Below, piece after piece: positions 8,331 through 15,931 of a stretch of 37,972 bases of DNA (position 1 is its first letter; each line of letters begins with the position of its first letter). The stretch lies in assembly GCA_014879445.1 (NCBI GenBank), contig JACSSC010000012.1, positions 1-37,972 on the forward strand, in the 5' to 3' direction. Under the pieces are notes generated by a model. That model was not told where the DNA came from. It did no database searches and saw only the letters and a list, made by a program, of their open reading frames with translations. Both the position numbers and the translations under genes were made by a program. The stretch comes from Candidatus Competibacteraceae bacterium. Its GTDB lineage: Bacteria; Bacteroidota; Bacteroidia; CAIKAF01.

Positions 8331-10511
8331 TTATAATGATGCAGTACGAAGGCGGATGCTATTCAGCACAACACTCACCGAACTAAATGCCATAGCAGCG
8401 GCTGCAATCATGGGATTTAGCTGCCATCCGGTTAATGGATAAAAAACACCTGCAGCAAGTGGCACTGCCAGGATATTATAAAAAAATGCCCAAAATAAAT
8501 TCTGTCGAATCACACGTAATGTCTTTATCGAAATCCGAATTGATGTATGCAACAAGCGCAGATCAGAACGTATAATTGTAATATCGGCCACTTCTCTGGC
8601 AACATCAGTGCCACTTCCCATTGCAATACTAACATCGGCATACGACATAGATTCAGCGTCATTCATGCCATCACCAACAACTGCCACAACACGGCCTTCA
8701 GCTCTTATACGTTGAACAATTTTTGATTTATCCTCAGGCAAACACCCAGCATAATATTTTTTAATCCCCGTTAATGCAGCAACTATTTTGGAAGGATTTT
8801 CTTGATCACCTGTTGCCATCACAAAATCAATGCCCTCATCTTTCAGTTTTTGAACAGCTGCTGCTGCTTCATTCTTTATAGTATCAGAAACCACTGCCGC
8901 CATCAATATTTCTTTATCAGTTCCCAACAATACATATCCTGGCCATTGCTTGGTTTGTTCTTCAATCATTTCATGAAAAGATGTTTCAAACATAAGTTTA
9001 TTGCCCGTTTGATATGTAGTTCCATTATATGATGCCACAATACCCTTTCCAGGAATTTGAGAATAATTATCAACGCTTAGTACTTCAACACCTATTCGTT
9101 GTAAATAATCGGCCAAAGCTCGTGAAACCGGATGCGTTGATTGCCTTACCATCGAATAAAAAACCGATAATGATAAATTATTATCCGACGGATGCTTCAA
9201 TACAACCAGTTCATTGATACTTATTTTCCCTTCAGTAAGTGTACCCGTTTTATCTATAACAATAGTTTGAATCGATCCTGCCTTTTCAAGGACTTCTGCA
9301 TTTTTAATAAGAATTCCTTCTTGAGATGCTCGACCAATTCCGGCAATTATGGCTGTTGGCGTTGCTAATCCCATTGCACAAGGGCAAGCAATAATTAAAA
9401 CTGCAACCGTAGAAAAAACGGCGCGATGAATTTCTCCAGAAAAAAATATCCAGGCAAAAAAAGTTAATGCTGCAATAACTAAAATAGTCGGTACAAAAAT
9501 AGTTGAAATACGATCTACCTGACGCTGAACAGGGATTCTTGATTCCTGAGCATCCTGAATGCGCTGCACCATTGCAGATAAAAAAGTTTGGCTGCCTGTA
9601 GCAGTAGCTTTTATTCTAACAGCGCCATGCATATTAATAGAACCTGCCTTTACCATTTCTCCCGATAATTTCTCAATCGGAATGGACTCGCCGGTAATAA
9701 AACTTTCATCCACCAAAGCATTATCATACAAAAAACCATCAGCGGGAAATGTGCAATGTTCTTTGATCCATAATTCATCTCCGGGCATCAACATCTGAAC
9801 AGGTACTTCGACCTCTGCCCCATCTTGAATGATAATAGCAGTAGTCGTCTGGCGTTCGATTAGTTTGCGAAGCGATACAGCAGCCCTAAATTTAGCTTTC
9901 TCTTCGATGGTTTTTCCTAATATTATAAATGATATAATCATTCCAGCCGGCTCAAAATATACATGTAATACATGATCAGCATGCATGATAATCCCATGAT
10001 AAACCAATAGGTATGTGCTATAAAAAAATGCAACTAACGTACTCAAAGAAACAAGCATATCCATCCCCATTCGGCCAGTACGAAGAGAAAAAAAAGCATT
10101 GCGATGAAATGAAAATCCCACAACAAAAACCAAAGGGATAGCCAACAAAAACATAACCCATGCGGCAAGAATAGAATGCATATATATCATTCCTATCAGC
10201 ATGAGAGGAACAGCAAACAAGAAGGCAAAAATCGTTTTTCGTACTTCCTTGAGATAAACGGTTTTGCGAATTTTAAATGGATCTATCTCTTTTCTGTCAA
10301 TAACTAATCCATATCCATGACGTTCGACTGCCGCCTGAATAGATTGTGGCAGAATCAAAGATGAATCATACTGTACCGACAATGTATGCGTAGCAAAATT
10401 AACACGTGCGCCTGAAACCCCTATCAAAGAAGCGACGATGCCCTCAACACCCGAAGCACAGGCCGTACAAGACATACCTGTAACAGGAAAAACATCAACC
10501 ACAATTGGCAT
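8331..10511 (-). CDS. copA: Copper-translocating P1B-type ATPase (CopA-like)
   Basis: A 726-residue heavy-metal pump with one N-terminal HMA domain carrying GMSCTACASG (Cys15, Cys18) for Cu+ binding. Transmembrane helices follow, then an actuator TGES motif, then the intramembrane CPC motif (Cys376-Pro-Cys378) that marks Cu+/Ag+ specificity. The phosphorylation site is DKTGT (Asp420), with an SxHP motif in the nucleotide domain and GDGMNDAESM in the hinge. The final helices contain the family-typical YN....PLAAG and MAFSSVSVVLNS segments. It exports copper from the cytoplasm using ATP. It starts 35 bp after a small lipoprotein gene and is probably read through from parE; no CopZ or metal regulator is next to it. 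All catalytic motifs are intact. Confidence 0.96.
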   Translation of the reverse strand: MPIVVDVFPVTGMSCTACASGVEGIVASLIGVSGARVNFATHTLSVQYDSSLILPQSIQAAVERHGYGLVIDRKEIDPFKIRKTVYLKEVRKTIFAFLFAVPLMLIGMIYMHSILAAWVMFLLAIPLVFVVGFSFHRNAFFSLRTGRMGMDMLVSLSTLVAFFYSTYLLVYHGIIMHADHVLHVYFEPAGMIISFIILGKTIEEKAKFRAAVSLRKLIERQTTTAIIIQDGAEVEVPVQMLMPGDELWIKEHCTFPADGFLYDNALVDESFITGESIPIEKLSGEMVKAGSINMHGAVRIKATATGSQTFLSAMVQRIQDAQESRIPVQRQVDRISTIFVPTILVIAALTFFAWIFFSGEIHRAVFSTVAVLIIACPCAMGLATPTAIIAGIGRASQEGILIKNAEVLEKAGSIQTIVIDKTGTLTEGKISINELVVLKHPSDNNLSLSVFYSMVRQSTHPVSRALADYLQRIGVEVLSVDNYSQIPGKGIVASYNGTTYQTGNKLMFETSFHEMIEEQTKQWPGYVLLGTDKEILMAAVVSDTIKNEAAAAVQKLKDEGIDFVMATGDQENPSKIVAALTGIKKYYAGCLPEDKSKIVQRIRAEGRVVAVVGDGMNDAESMSYADVSIAMGSGTDVAREVADITIIRSDLRLLHTSIRISIKTLRVIRQNLFWAFFYNILAVPLAAGVFYPLTGWQLNPMIAAAAMAFSSVSVVLNSIRLRTASL

Positions 10512-10546
10512 ACAGATTCCTATTATATAATATTAGATTGATACGA

Positions 10547-11284
10547 CTACTCCTCGAAGCATTCGTATTCATACGTATAAGTTACATTTCGTGAAGCAGG
10601 CAATCCGTTTTCGTTGTATAGATATGTATTTGATTCCTGATTCTGCAAAACATTCATACTATTATAAGACAATATCTCTGTAATATTGTTTGCACAGAAC
10701 GAAGAAAAATCAGTATCAGATACTAGCTGCATTAACATAAGAAAACGCAAAGGATAATATGGGTTTACGGCCTGATCATACGAATAAAGTTTATATTCTC
10801 CACTATTACGAACCTTTTTTACAACATTCCCATTTTGCCAATACAAAGTATCTGCATACAATAATGTGTTACTATTATCATAAGCATAATTTAAAAAAGG
10901 ATCACCATGATTGTCATAGTGTAAGATGTAATTCAACACAAGAGATTCACAATATCCGTCTTGATTGCTATCAGAATGTACATAAATAGATTTGATTCGA
11001 CCAGATGGATCATAAGCTATATAGAAAAAAAACATAATCTTTCCCGTATAATCATACATACGGTTCGTTGATGGAATTCCGTTTTCAAAATCTACGTAAA
11101 TAGAATAAACTAGAATACCATTAGTATTGTATAATTTAATATGATCGGGTATTTGGTTGTCGTTGTAATTAACTGATACAACCACACTGCCATCTGAAAG
11201 CAAATGCTTAAAACGACAAATCGTTTGTTTTTCAGCGCAGGATGTTAAAATCAGAATAGTAAGTAATAGAAATAATAATCTCAT
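10547..11284 (-). CDS. Hypothetical lipoprotein (245 aa)
   Basis: The N-terminus MRLLFLLLTILILTSCAEKQ is a lipoprotein signal peptide with lipobox LTSC and lipidated Cys16. The mature part is rich in Tyr and Asn and holds repeated short strands of the kind LYNTNGILVY..YV, MYDYTGKIMFFFYI and YLYNENGLPASR. These resemble the YD-like / DUF4595-like beta hairpins seen in many Bacteroidota lipoproteins, suggesting an extended beta-sheet. That domain link is by eye only. It lies 7 bp after parE and 35 bp before copA on the same strand, so it is probably co-transcribed with both. No function is evident. Confidence 0.78.
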   Translation of the reverse strand: MRLLFLLLTILILTSCAEKQTICRFKHLLSDGSVVVSVNYNDNQIPDHIKLYNTNGILVYSIYVDFENGIPSTNRMYDYTGKIMFFFYIAYDPSGRIKSIYVHSDSNQDGYCESLVLNYILHYDNHGDPFLNYAYDNSNTLLYADTLYWQNGNVVKKVRNSGEYKLYSYDQAVNPYYPLRFLMLMQLVSDTDFSSFCANNITEILSYNSMNVLQNQESNTYLYNENGLPASRNVTYTYEYECFEE

Positions 11285-11291
11285 AAAAAAA

Positions 11292-13142
11292 TTAAATGGT
11301 TTCTGCTAAATCGAGCTCAACTTTTAGGTTGTTGATAATAAAATCCTGTCGTTCGGGTGTATTTTTCCCCATATAGAAAGTGAGAAGAGCATCAATTGCG
11401 CTATCTTTTCGAATAACGACAGGTTCAAGGCGAATGTCTTCATTGATAAACTGGCGGAACTCGTCAGGTGAAATTTCACCTAATCCTTTGAAACGTGTTA
11501 TTTCGATAGATTTGCCTAGTTTGTCCATCGCTTTTTGTTTTTCCTGATCATCATAGCAATATATCGTTTCTTTTTTATTACGTACTCTAAAAAGAGGTGT
11601 CTGCAAGATATAAAGATGACCGGCCTTTACTATATCAGGAAAGAATTGTAGAAAAAATGTAATGAGAAGAAGACGGATATGCATACCGTCCACATCGGCA
11701 TCAGTAGCTATTACAATATTATTATAGCGAAGATTATCAATTCCATTTTCAATATCTAATGCATGTTGTAAAAGATTAAACTCTTCGTTTTCGTAAACAA
11801 TTTTTTTACTTAGGCCATACGTATTTAGTGGCTTACCCTTTAAACTAAAAACGGCCTGAGTATTTACATTACGCGCTTTAGTGATGGATCCGCTAGCCGA
11901 ATCACCCTCTGTAATAAATAACGTAGTATTTAATCTGTCGGCGTGATTGGAAGAGAAATGAACACGACAATCGCGAAGTTTTCGATTATGAATAGCTGCC
12001 TTTTTGGCACGTTCACGGGCAATTTTTTTGATACCCGCCAATTCCTTTCTTTCTTTCTCGCTGGCAATAATTTTCTCAAGCAATACCTGAGCAATTTCAG
12101 GATTTTTGTGAAGAAAATTATCTAACTCAGTTTTAACAAAATCCATAATAAAGGAACGAATACTAATGCCGTTTGGCGACATATGCTGTGACCCTAATTT
12201 AGTTTTTGTTTGTGATTCAAAAACCGGCTCAATTACCTTAATACTTACTGCGGCAATGATAGAGCTTCGAATATCGGAAGGATCAAAATCTTTTTTATAG
12301 AATTCACGTACTGTTTTGACAACCGCTTCTCTAAAAGATGCTTGATGTGTGCCTCCCTGCGGAGTATATTGGCCGTTTACAAAAGAGTAATATTCCTCTC
12401 CGTATTGATGACCGTGAGTCATCGCTATCTCAATATCTTCACCTTTTAGGTGTATGATGGGATAATTGATTTCGCCACTCAAATTGGCCTGCAATAAATC
12501 AAGCAGTCCATTCTCGCTCCGAATAGATGCGCCATTAAATCGAATCGTAAGTCCGGTATTGAGGTAGGCATAATTCCACAACATTTTTTCCACATAACTG
12601 CTGCGATAATGGTAATTGTGAAAAATTTCATCATCGGGTATAAAGCTAATGATGGTGCCCGGCTTTTCTGAGGAGGATTGAACAGCGGTTTCTTTTTGCA
12701 ACTCACCACGGCTAAACTCAGTAATTTTCGTTTTATTATCTCTAACCGATTGCGCCATAAAATAATTAGATAGCGCATTCACAGCTTTGGTTCCAATACC
12801 ATTTAATCCAACAGATTTTTTGAATGACTCTGAGTCATACTTAGCACCCGTATTAGGTTTAGCTACGCAATCAATTAATTTACCAAGTGGAATCCCACGA
12901 CCATAATCCCGTACACGAACTTGTTGATTTTGAATTTCCACATCAATCAAATTGCCATTCCCCATTACAAATTCATCTATGGAATTATCTATAATTTCTT
13001 TTAGCAGTATATAGATACCATCATCGTGTGAAGACCCATCGCCAAGTTTACCAATATACATTCCCGGTCGCAAACGAATATGCTCTTTCCAATCAAGCGA
13101 ACGTATATTTTCTTCGGAATATGAAATTTTCTTCTCTGCCAT
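11292..13142 (-). CDS. parE: DNA topoisomerase IV subunit B (type IIA topoisomerase ATPase subunit)
   Basis: Read from the ATG at 13142 (616 residues, [18 protein letters not shown]); the frame stays open upstream but only to a TTG that overlaps the promoter. GHKL ATPase motifs are clear: EIIDNSIDE (Asn/Asp for Mg-ATP), DYGRGIP and [14 protein letters not shown]. The transducer QGGTHQ segment follows, then the Toprim domain with EGDSASGS (Glu412) and [10 protein letters not shown], and finally the [12 protein letters not shown] and RQDFIINNL region. Length and the [16 protein letters not shown] wording fit Bacteroidota topoisomerase IV B rather than GyrB. With ParA/C it decatenates replicated chromosomes. 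No parC gene follows here; a lipoprotein gene and copA do. A strong TTG-N19-TATATTTG promoter sits right upstream. Confidence 0.94.
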   Translation of the reverse strand: MAEKKISYSEENIRSLDWKEHIRLRPGMYIGKLGDGSSHDDGIYILLKEIIDNSIDEFVMGNGNLIDVEIQNQQVRVRDYGRGIPLGKLIDCVAKPNTGAKYDSESFKKSVGLNGIGTKAVNALSNYFMAQSVRDNKTKITEFSRGELQKETAVQSSSEKPGTIISFIPDDEIFHNYHYRSSYVEKMLWNYAYLNTGLTIRFNGASIRSENGLLDLLQANLSGEINYPIIHLKGEDIEIAMTHGHQYGEEYYSFVNGQYTPQGGTHQASFREAVVKTVREFYKKDFDPSDIRSSIIAAVSIKVIEPVFESQTKTKLGSQHMSPNGISIRSFIMDFVKTELDNFLHKNPEIAQVLLEKIIASEKERKELAGIKKIARERAKKAAIHNRKLRDCRVHFSSNHADRLNTTLFITEGDSASGSITKARNVNTQAVFSLKGKPLNTYGLSKKIVYENEEFNLLQHALDIENGIDNLRYNNIVIATDADVDGMHIRLLLITFFLQFFPDIVKAGHLYILQTPLFRVRNKKETIYCYDDQEKQKAMDKLGKSIEITRFKGLGEISPDEFRQFINEDIRLEPVVIRKDSAIDALLTFYMGKNTPERQDFIINNLKVELDLAETI

Positions 13143-13158
13143 TATCAATTTTATGAAA

Positions 13159-13188
13159 CAAATATAATGAAAACAGCCCATAAAGCAA
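13159..13188 (-). promoter_or_regulatory. parE promoter
   Basis: On the minus strand TTG (13188-13186), a 19-base spacer, then TATATTTG (13166-13159) match the Bacteroidota -33/-7 consensus exactly. The expected start point is only about 10 nt before the parE ATG at 13142, so the leader is very short. This supports 13142 rather than the upstream TTG as the true start. Confidence 0.78.
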
Positions 13189-13282
13189 GGGGAATAGGCA
13201 TATGTTATCAACCGCCAATCGTAAAAAATCTTTGGTTTAAACCCCTAATCTTATTAGAATTAGAAGGACAAAAACAATGTAT

Positions 13283-13313
13283 TTGGGAAAAAACAAAAAA
13301 GTTGTTATCTTTG
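13283..13313 (+). promoter_or_regulatory. tRNA promoter
   Basis: TTG (13283-13285), a 20-base A-rich spacer and TATCTTTG (13306-13313) form a full-consensus Bacteroidota promoter. The predicted start is some 17 nt before the tRNA. A small GCAC-AAAA-GTGC hairpin (13324-13335) lies in the leader just before the mature tRNA 5' end and may guide processing. Confidence 0.8.
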
Positions 13314-13336
13314 CACCCCTAAAGCACAAAAGTGCA

Positions 13337-13411
13337 GGGCCCATAGCTCAGTTGGTTAGTAGCACCTGACTCATAATCAGGGGGTCGCTGGTTCAAGCCC
13401 AGCTGGGCCCA
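13337..13411 (+). tRNA. tRNA with CAU anticodon, probably tRNA-Ile2 (lysidine type)
   Basis: A full cloverleaf can be drawn: acceptor GGGCCCA/TGGGCCC with discriminator A, anticodon stem CCTGA/TCAGG with loop CTCATAA (anticodon CAU), and T-arm GCTGG-TTCAAGC-CCAGC. No CCA is encoded. G1-C72 pairing argues against initiator tRNA. The C4-G69 and C5-G68 pairs and the GGTCGCTGGTTCAAG stretch resemble E. coli tRNA-Ile2, whose C34 is changed to lysidine by TilS, more than elongator tRNA-Met. I therefore favour Ile2, with Met as the alternative. The D-arm is odd: it reads GCTC-AGTTGGTTA-G-T-AGC, with one extra T beside the 13-22 pair, which leaves a bulge. A promoter and a terminator flank the gene. 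Confidence 0.9.
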
Positions 13412-13421
13412 CAACAAACAC

Positions 13422-13457
13422 AAGGGTTTCAGACCTATAAAGTTTGAAGCCCTTTTT
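13422..13457 (+). terminator. Intrinsic terminator of the tRNA
   Basis: AAGGGTTTCAGAC (13422-13434) pairs with GTTTGAAGCCCTT (13442-13454), allowing two G-U pairs, and is followed by a T-run to 13457. This is a well-formed rho-independent terminator 10 bp after the tRNA. Confidence 0.82.
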
Positions 13458-13512
13458 CTATTTCAGATTTCATTCATAGCTTGACTTCCGATTTTATCGT
13501 TTGGGGGGCGCT

Positions 13513-13533
13513 GTCCGCCCTTTTGGGGCGGAC
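13513..13533. repeat. GC-rich palindrome next to the duplicated tRNA end
   Basis: GTCCGCCC (13513-13520), loop TTTTG, GGGCGGAC (13526-13533): a perfect 8-bp GC-rich stem in otherwise AT-rich DNA, preceded by a run of six G. The second tRNA-end repeat begins exactly where the stem ends. It may be a small interspersed palindromic element; I see no other copy in the window. Confidence 0.6.
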
Positions 13534-13555
13534 CAGCTGGGCACACAACAAACAC

Positions 13556-13589
13556 AAGGGTTTCAGACAATCAATGTTTGAAGCCCTTT
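13556..13589 (+). terminator. Second, duplicated terminator hairpin
   Basis: Same stem sequences as the tRNA terminator (13556-13568 and 13576-13588) with a different loop and a shorter T-run. It has no gene of its own immediately upstream. Confidence 0.6.
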
Positions 13590-13726
13590 ATTATTTCCAT
13601 ACAAAACGGCCTTATTTTGTTCAATTCAAATAACATTGTCCGTTCAATTTCGTGGTATAATTTGCTTTTAAATAATATTAATTTTCTTGATAATATATTT
13701 TTAAAATGATTCAGCAGGCATAGCGA

Positions 13727-15415
13727 TTATCTGCCACAAGCCACATTATCACCACGAGTATCAGCACCACCTTCCCATTTACCACCAGGCGTTTTAACTA
13801 TCGCACTAACCCGACCTATCGGACTTCGAAACTGAATCGTATAACCCATTCGACGCAATGAATCTACTAAAACAGCCCACTCTTCCCAAGCAGGTTCAAG
13901 AAATAATACATCAGGCATCCACTGGTGATGAAATCTGGGCTGATTTACCGATTGCTGCATACCCATATTAAAGACCAAAACATTCAATAGATTTTGCAAT
14001 ACTGTAGTAATGATAGTAGCCCCACCCGGCGAACCTATCACCATCACCGGGTTATTGTCTTTCAATACAACAACAGGAGTCATTGAGCTAAGCATCCGTT
14101 TATTAGCTTGTATGCGATTTGCCTTCCCTCCCAATAATCCAAATTGATTTTTTTCACCCGGTTTAACTGAAAAATCATCCATTTCGTTATTCATAATGAA
14201 TCCGGCACCGTTAACGATAAGGCGACTTCCATACGCACTATTAATTGTAGTAGTAAGCGACACGGCATTGCCAAAAGCATCCACTATGCTAAAATGGGTG
14301 GTTTGTTCGTGCTCGTGAAAAGAAATCTCCCCTGGCAAGATAGAAGTAGAAGGCGTAACTTGATGAACAGGGAACATTTCAAGCCGATTAGAAAGATATT
14401 CTTTACTTAACAATTCAGATAAAGGAATTTGAATAAAATCAGGGTCGCCAAGAAACATAGATCGGTCAGCGTATGCACGCTTTTCCAATTCAGCTATTAG
14501 TTGGATATAAGAAGCGGAATGATGTTTATAATTTTGCACGTGAGTCATTTCCAACCATGACAAGATTTGAGCCAAGGCCAGACCTCCACTACCAGGAGGT
14601 GGCATCGTGATGATGCGATAATTCAGAAAAGAGATTTCTATCGGCTTACGCCAAACACTTCGATAAGCTAATAAATCATCTTTCTGCAAAATACCTCCCG
14701 AATTATTAACAGCAGCAATTAAGGTATCAGCTATCGCTCCTTTGTAAAAACAAGAAGGGTTGTGAGCAATCAGTATAAGCGTTCGAGCCAAATCGGGCTG
14801 TCGTAGGGTATCACCCTCTTTCCATCTGCGAGATGTAAAGACATTCATCCCATTAATAGAATCCAATTCATGTCTTACAGCATTGATTTCTTCCACATCG
14901 AGTGATGTAAGTACAAAACCATTTTCCGCCCAATGGATAGCCGGTTGTAGAAGTTCATACCAAGATTTTGATCCATACTTGCGATGAAGCTCAAACATCC
15001 CATGTACCGACCCTGGCACACCACAAGCAAGCCCGCCGAGTAACGACGCACGTTGTTGAACAGTACCATCAGGATGCAAATACATCTTTTCGTGTGCCGC
15101 CATGGGTGCTGTTTCACGAAAGTCAAGGCAAATATTTTCGCCATACTGAGTGTGTGCAATCATAAAACCGCCTCCACCAATATTCCCTGCCTGTGGATAA
15201 ACAACAGCTAATGCAAAATGCACAGCAATGGCTGCATCAAATGCATTCCCTCCATCAAGCATTATCTGTAATCCGACTTCGGATGCTTCACGACGCGCCG
15301 AAACGACCATCATGCTATCAGCCAAAGGATGACAAGTTGAACACGTTGCAGATTGATTTTTTTTCTGACATGCATAAAAGGTTAAAGCAAGAGTAAGGGC
15401 ACAACATGCACTCAT
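13727..15415 (-). CDS. ggt: Gamma-glutamyltransferase, probable lipoprotein
   Basis: From ATG at 15415 it has 562 residues; an in-frame TTG at 15433 would add six. It is an N-terminal nucleophile hydrolase that cleaves glutathione and transfers the gamma-glutamyl group. The segment DGGNAFDAAIAVHFALAVV is followed by NIGGGGFM and the substrate-binding FRE motif (DFRETAP). The self-cleavage site and nucleophile is the first Thr of TTHFS (Thr372), then GNAVSLTTTIN and the oxyanion GSPGGATI loop. The N-terminus (ALTLALTFYACQKK) looks like a lipoprotein signal with Cys16, placing the enzyme at the envelope; the lipobox FYAC is not ideal and the n-region lacks a basic residue from the ATG. The 3' flank to 13600 holds only AT-rich DNA. 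Confidence 0.93.
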   Translation of the reverse strand: MSACCALTLALTFYACQKKNQSATCSTCHPLADSMMVVSARREASEVGLQIMLDGGNAFDAAIAVHFALAVVYPQAGNIGGGGFMIAHTQYGENICLDFRETAPMAAHEKMYLHPDGTVQQRASLLGGLACGVPGSVHGMFELHRKYGSKSWYELLQPAIHWAENGFVLTSLDVEEINAVRHELDSINGMNVFTSRRWKEGDTLRQPDLARTLILIAHNPSCFYKGAIADTLIAAVNNSGGILQKDDLLAYRSVWRKPIEISFLNYRIITMPPPGSGGLALAQILSWLEMTHVQNYKHHSASYIQLIAELEKRAYADRSMFLGDPDFIQIPLSELLSKEYLSNRLEMFPVHQVTPSTSILPGEISFHEHEQTTHFSIVDAFGNAVSLTTTINSAYGSRLIVNGAGFIMNNEMDDFSVKPGEKNQFGLLGGKANRIQANKRMLSSMTPVVVLKDNNPVMVIGSPGGATIITTVLQNLLNVLVFNMGMQQSVNQPRFHHQWMPDVLFLEPAWEEWAVLVDSLRRMGYTIQFRSPIGRVSAIVKTPGGKWEGGADTRGDNVACGR

Positions 15416-15474
15416 GCAAACAGAAAAAGTCAAAATATTTGAAAGATGTAATTTGATAAATATAATTTATAAAC

Positions 15475-15482
15475 CAAAGATA
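15475..15482 (-). promoter_or_regulatory. Candidate ggt -7 element
   Basis: Reads TATCTTTG on the minus strand, matching TAnnTTTG, about 60 bp before the ggt ATG. No TTG lies at the expected distance upstream, so the promoter may be weak or need an activator. Confidence 0.38.
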
Positions 15483-15576
15483 GAAATCCGAAATGAAATT
15501 TTTGAAATTAGATGCTAATAAGGGATATCAAATGTAAATCTGAGATAATAAAATCCGCCTATTGAAGGCCACAACG

Positions 15577-15598
15577 CATTATGAAAGGTGTCATAATG
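15577..15598. repeat. 8-bp inverted repeat in the ggt/aminotransferase control region
   Basis: CATTATGA (15577-15584) and TCATAATG (15591-15598) form a perfect inverted repeat with a 6-base gap. It lies 162 bp upstream of the ggt start. It may be an operator or simply a hairpin; nothing decides between these. Confidence 0.45.
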
Positions 15599-15741
15599 TT
15601 AAGGTGATTAGGATAAAACTGAAAAAATAGTTATTTCTAAAAAAATGTTTGAATACAAATAAACAGTATCTATCCCCGTCATTTTGTAATTAGCAAAAAG
15701 CCAACCGTCTCAATAATAAGGTCAAATTTAGCTTAAACCAA

Positions 15742-15758
15742 TTGATAATAATTATCAA
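15742..15758. promoter_or_regulatory. Fur-family 7-1-7 palindrome
   Basis: TTGATAATAATTATCAA is a perfect 8-1-8 palindrome whose 15-bp core TGATAATAATTATCA matches the published 7-1-7 Fur/Zur/Per box (TGATAATNATTATCA) at every fixed position. It lies in the 0.5 kb divergent region, 327 bp from ggt and 174 bp from the aminotransferase gene, about 40 nt downstream of the predicted minus-strand start point at 15796. No iron gene is adjacent, so the regulated target is unknown. Confidence 0.6.
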
Positions 15759-15802
15759 CCAAAGAAAATTTCGGGAAATCCGTTGGTTTTGCGACTCATT
15801 CC

Positions 15803-15832
15803 CAAAACTATGACTGAATATTATAGAATCAA
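15803..15832 (-). promoter_or_regulatory. Second minus-strand promoter in the divergent region
   Basis: TTG (15832-15830), 19-base spacer, TAGTTTTG (15810-15803) on the minus strand fit the consensus fully. A transcript starting near 15796 would pass through the Fur-like palindrome and, if continuous, give ggt a leader of nearly 400 nt, or else an independent small RNA. No convincing ORF lies between it and ggt. Confidence 0.5.
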
Positions 15833-15849
15833 AACAATGATAAAAAAAG

Positions 15850-15890
15850 AGACCTAAAAGCAATTCTCGAATAATTTGGAATTTAGGTCT
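15850..15890. promoter_or_regulatory. Inverted repeat overlapping the aminotransferase promoter
   Basis: AGACCTAAA (15850-15858) and TTTAGGTCT (15882-15890) are perfect 9-bp arms 23 bp apart. The right half falls in the spacer of the promoter at 15876-15906, so a bound protein would block it. As RNA it would form a long-loop hairpin. Confidence 0.5.
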
Positions 15891-15906
15891 TGAGCATGTA
15901 TGTTTG
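15876..15906 (+). promoter_or_regulatory. Promoter of the aminotransferase/manC gene run
   Basis: TTG (15876-15878), 20-base spacer and TATGTTTG (15899-15906) match the Bacteroidota consensus. The start would be about 20 nt before the ATG at 15932. It probably drives the tightly packed genes downstream. Confidence 0.75.
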
Positions 15907-15931
15907 TCGTTTATAGAAAGTACTTATCATA

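Larger units (their letters stand above)
13399..13589 (+). repeat. Direct duplication of tRNA 3' end plus terminator, 134-bp offset
   Basis: Bases 13399-13455 (last 13 nt of the tRNA, spacer and terminator) recur at 13533-13589. The first 36 bp differ at one position (C13409 against A13543), and the terminator 3' arm GTTTGAAGCCCTTT is identical; only the terminator loop differs. About 77 bp separate the copies. The arrangement resembles an attachment-site duplication or a failed tandem tRNA duplication. No integrase gene is present in the window. Confidence 0.85.

Noticed and set aside
13143-13211. N-terminal extension of parE to a TTG at 13211
   Set aside because: It would overlap the consensus promoter, and the added residues are not family-like; ATG 13142 gives the normal N-terminus.
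13337-13411. Initiator tRNA-Met
   Set aside because: Position 1-72 is a G-C pair and the anticodon stem lacks the three G-C pairs typical of initiator tRNA.
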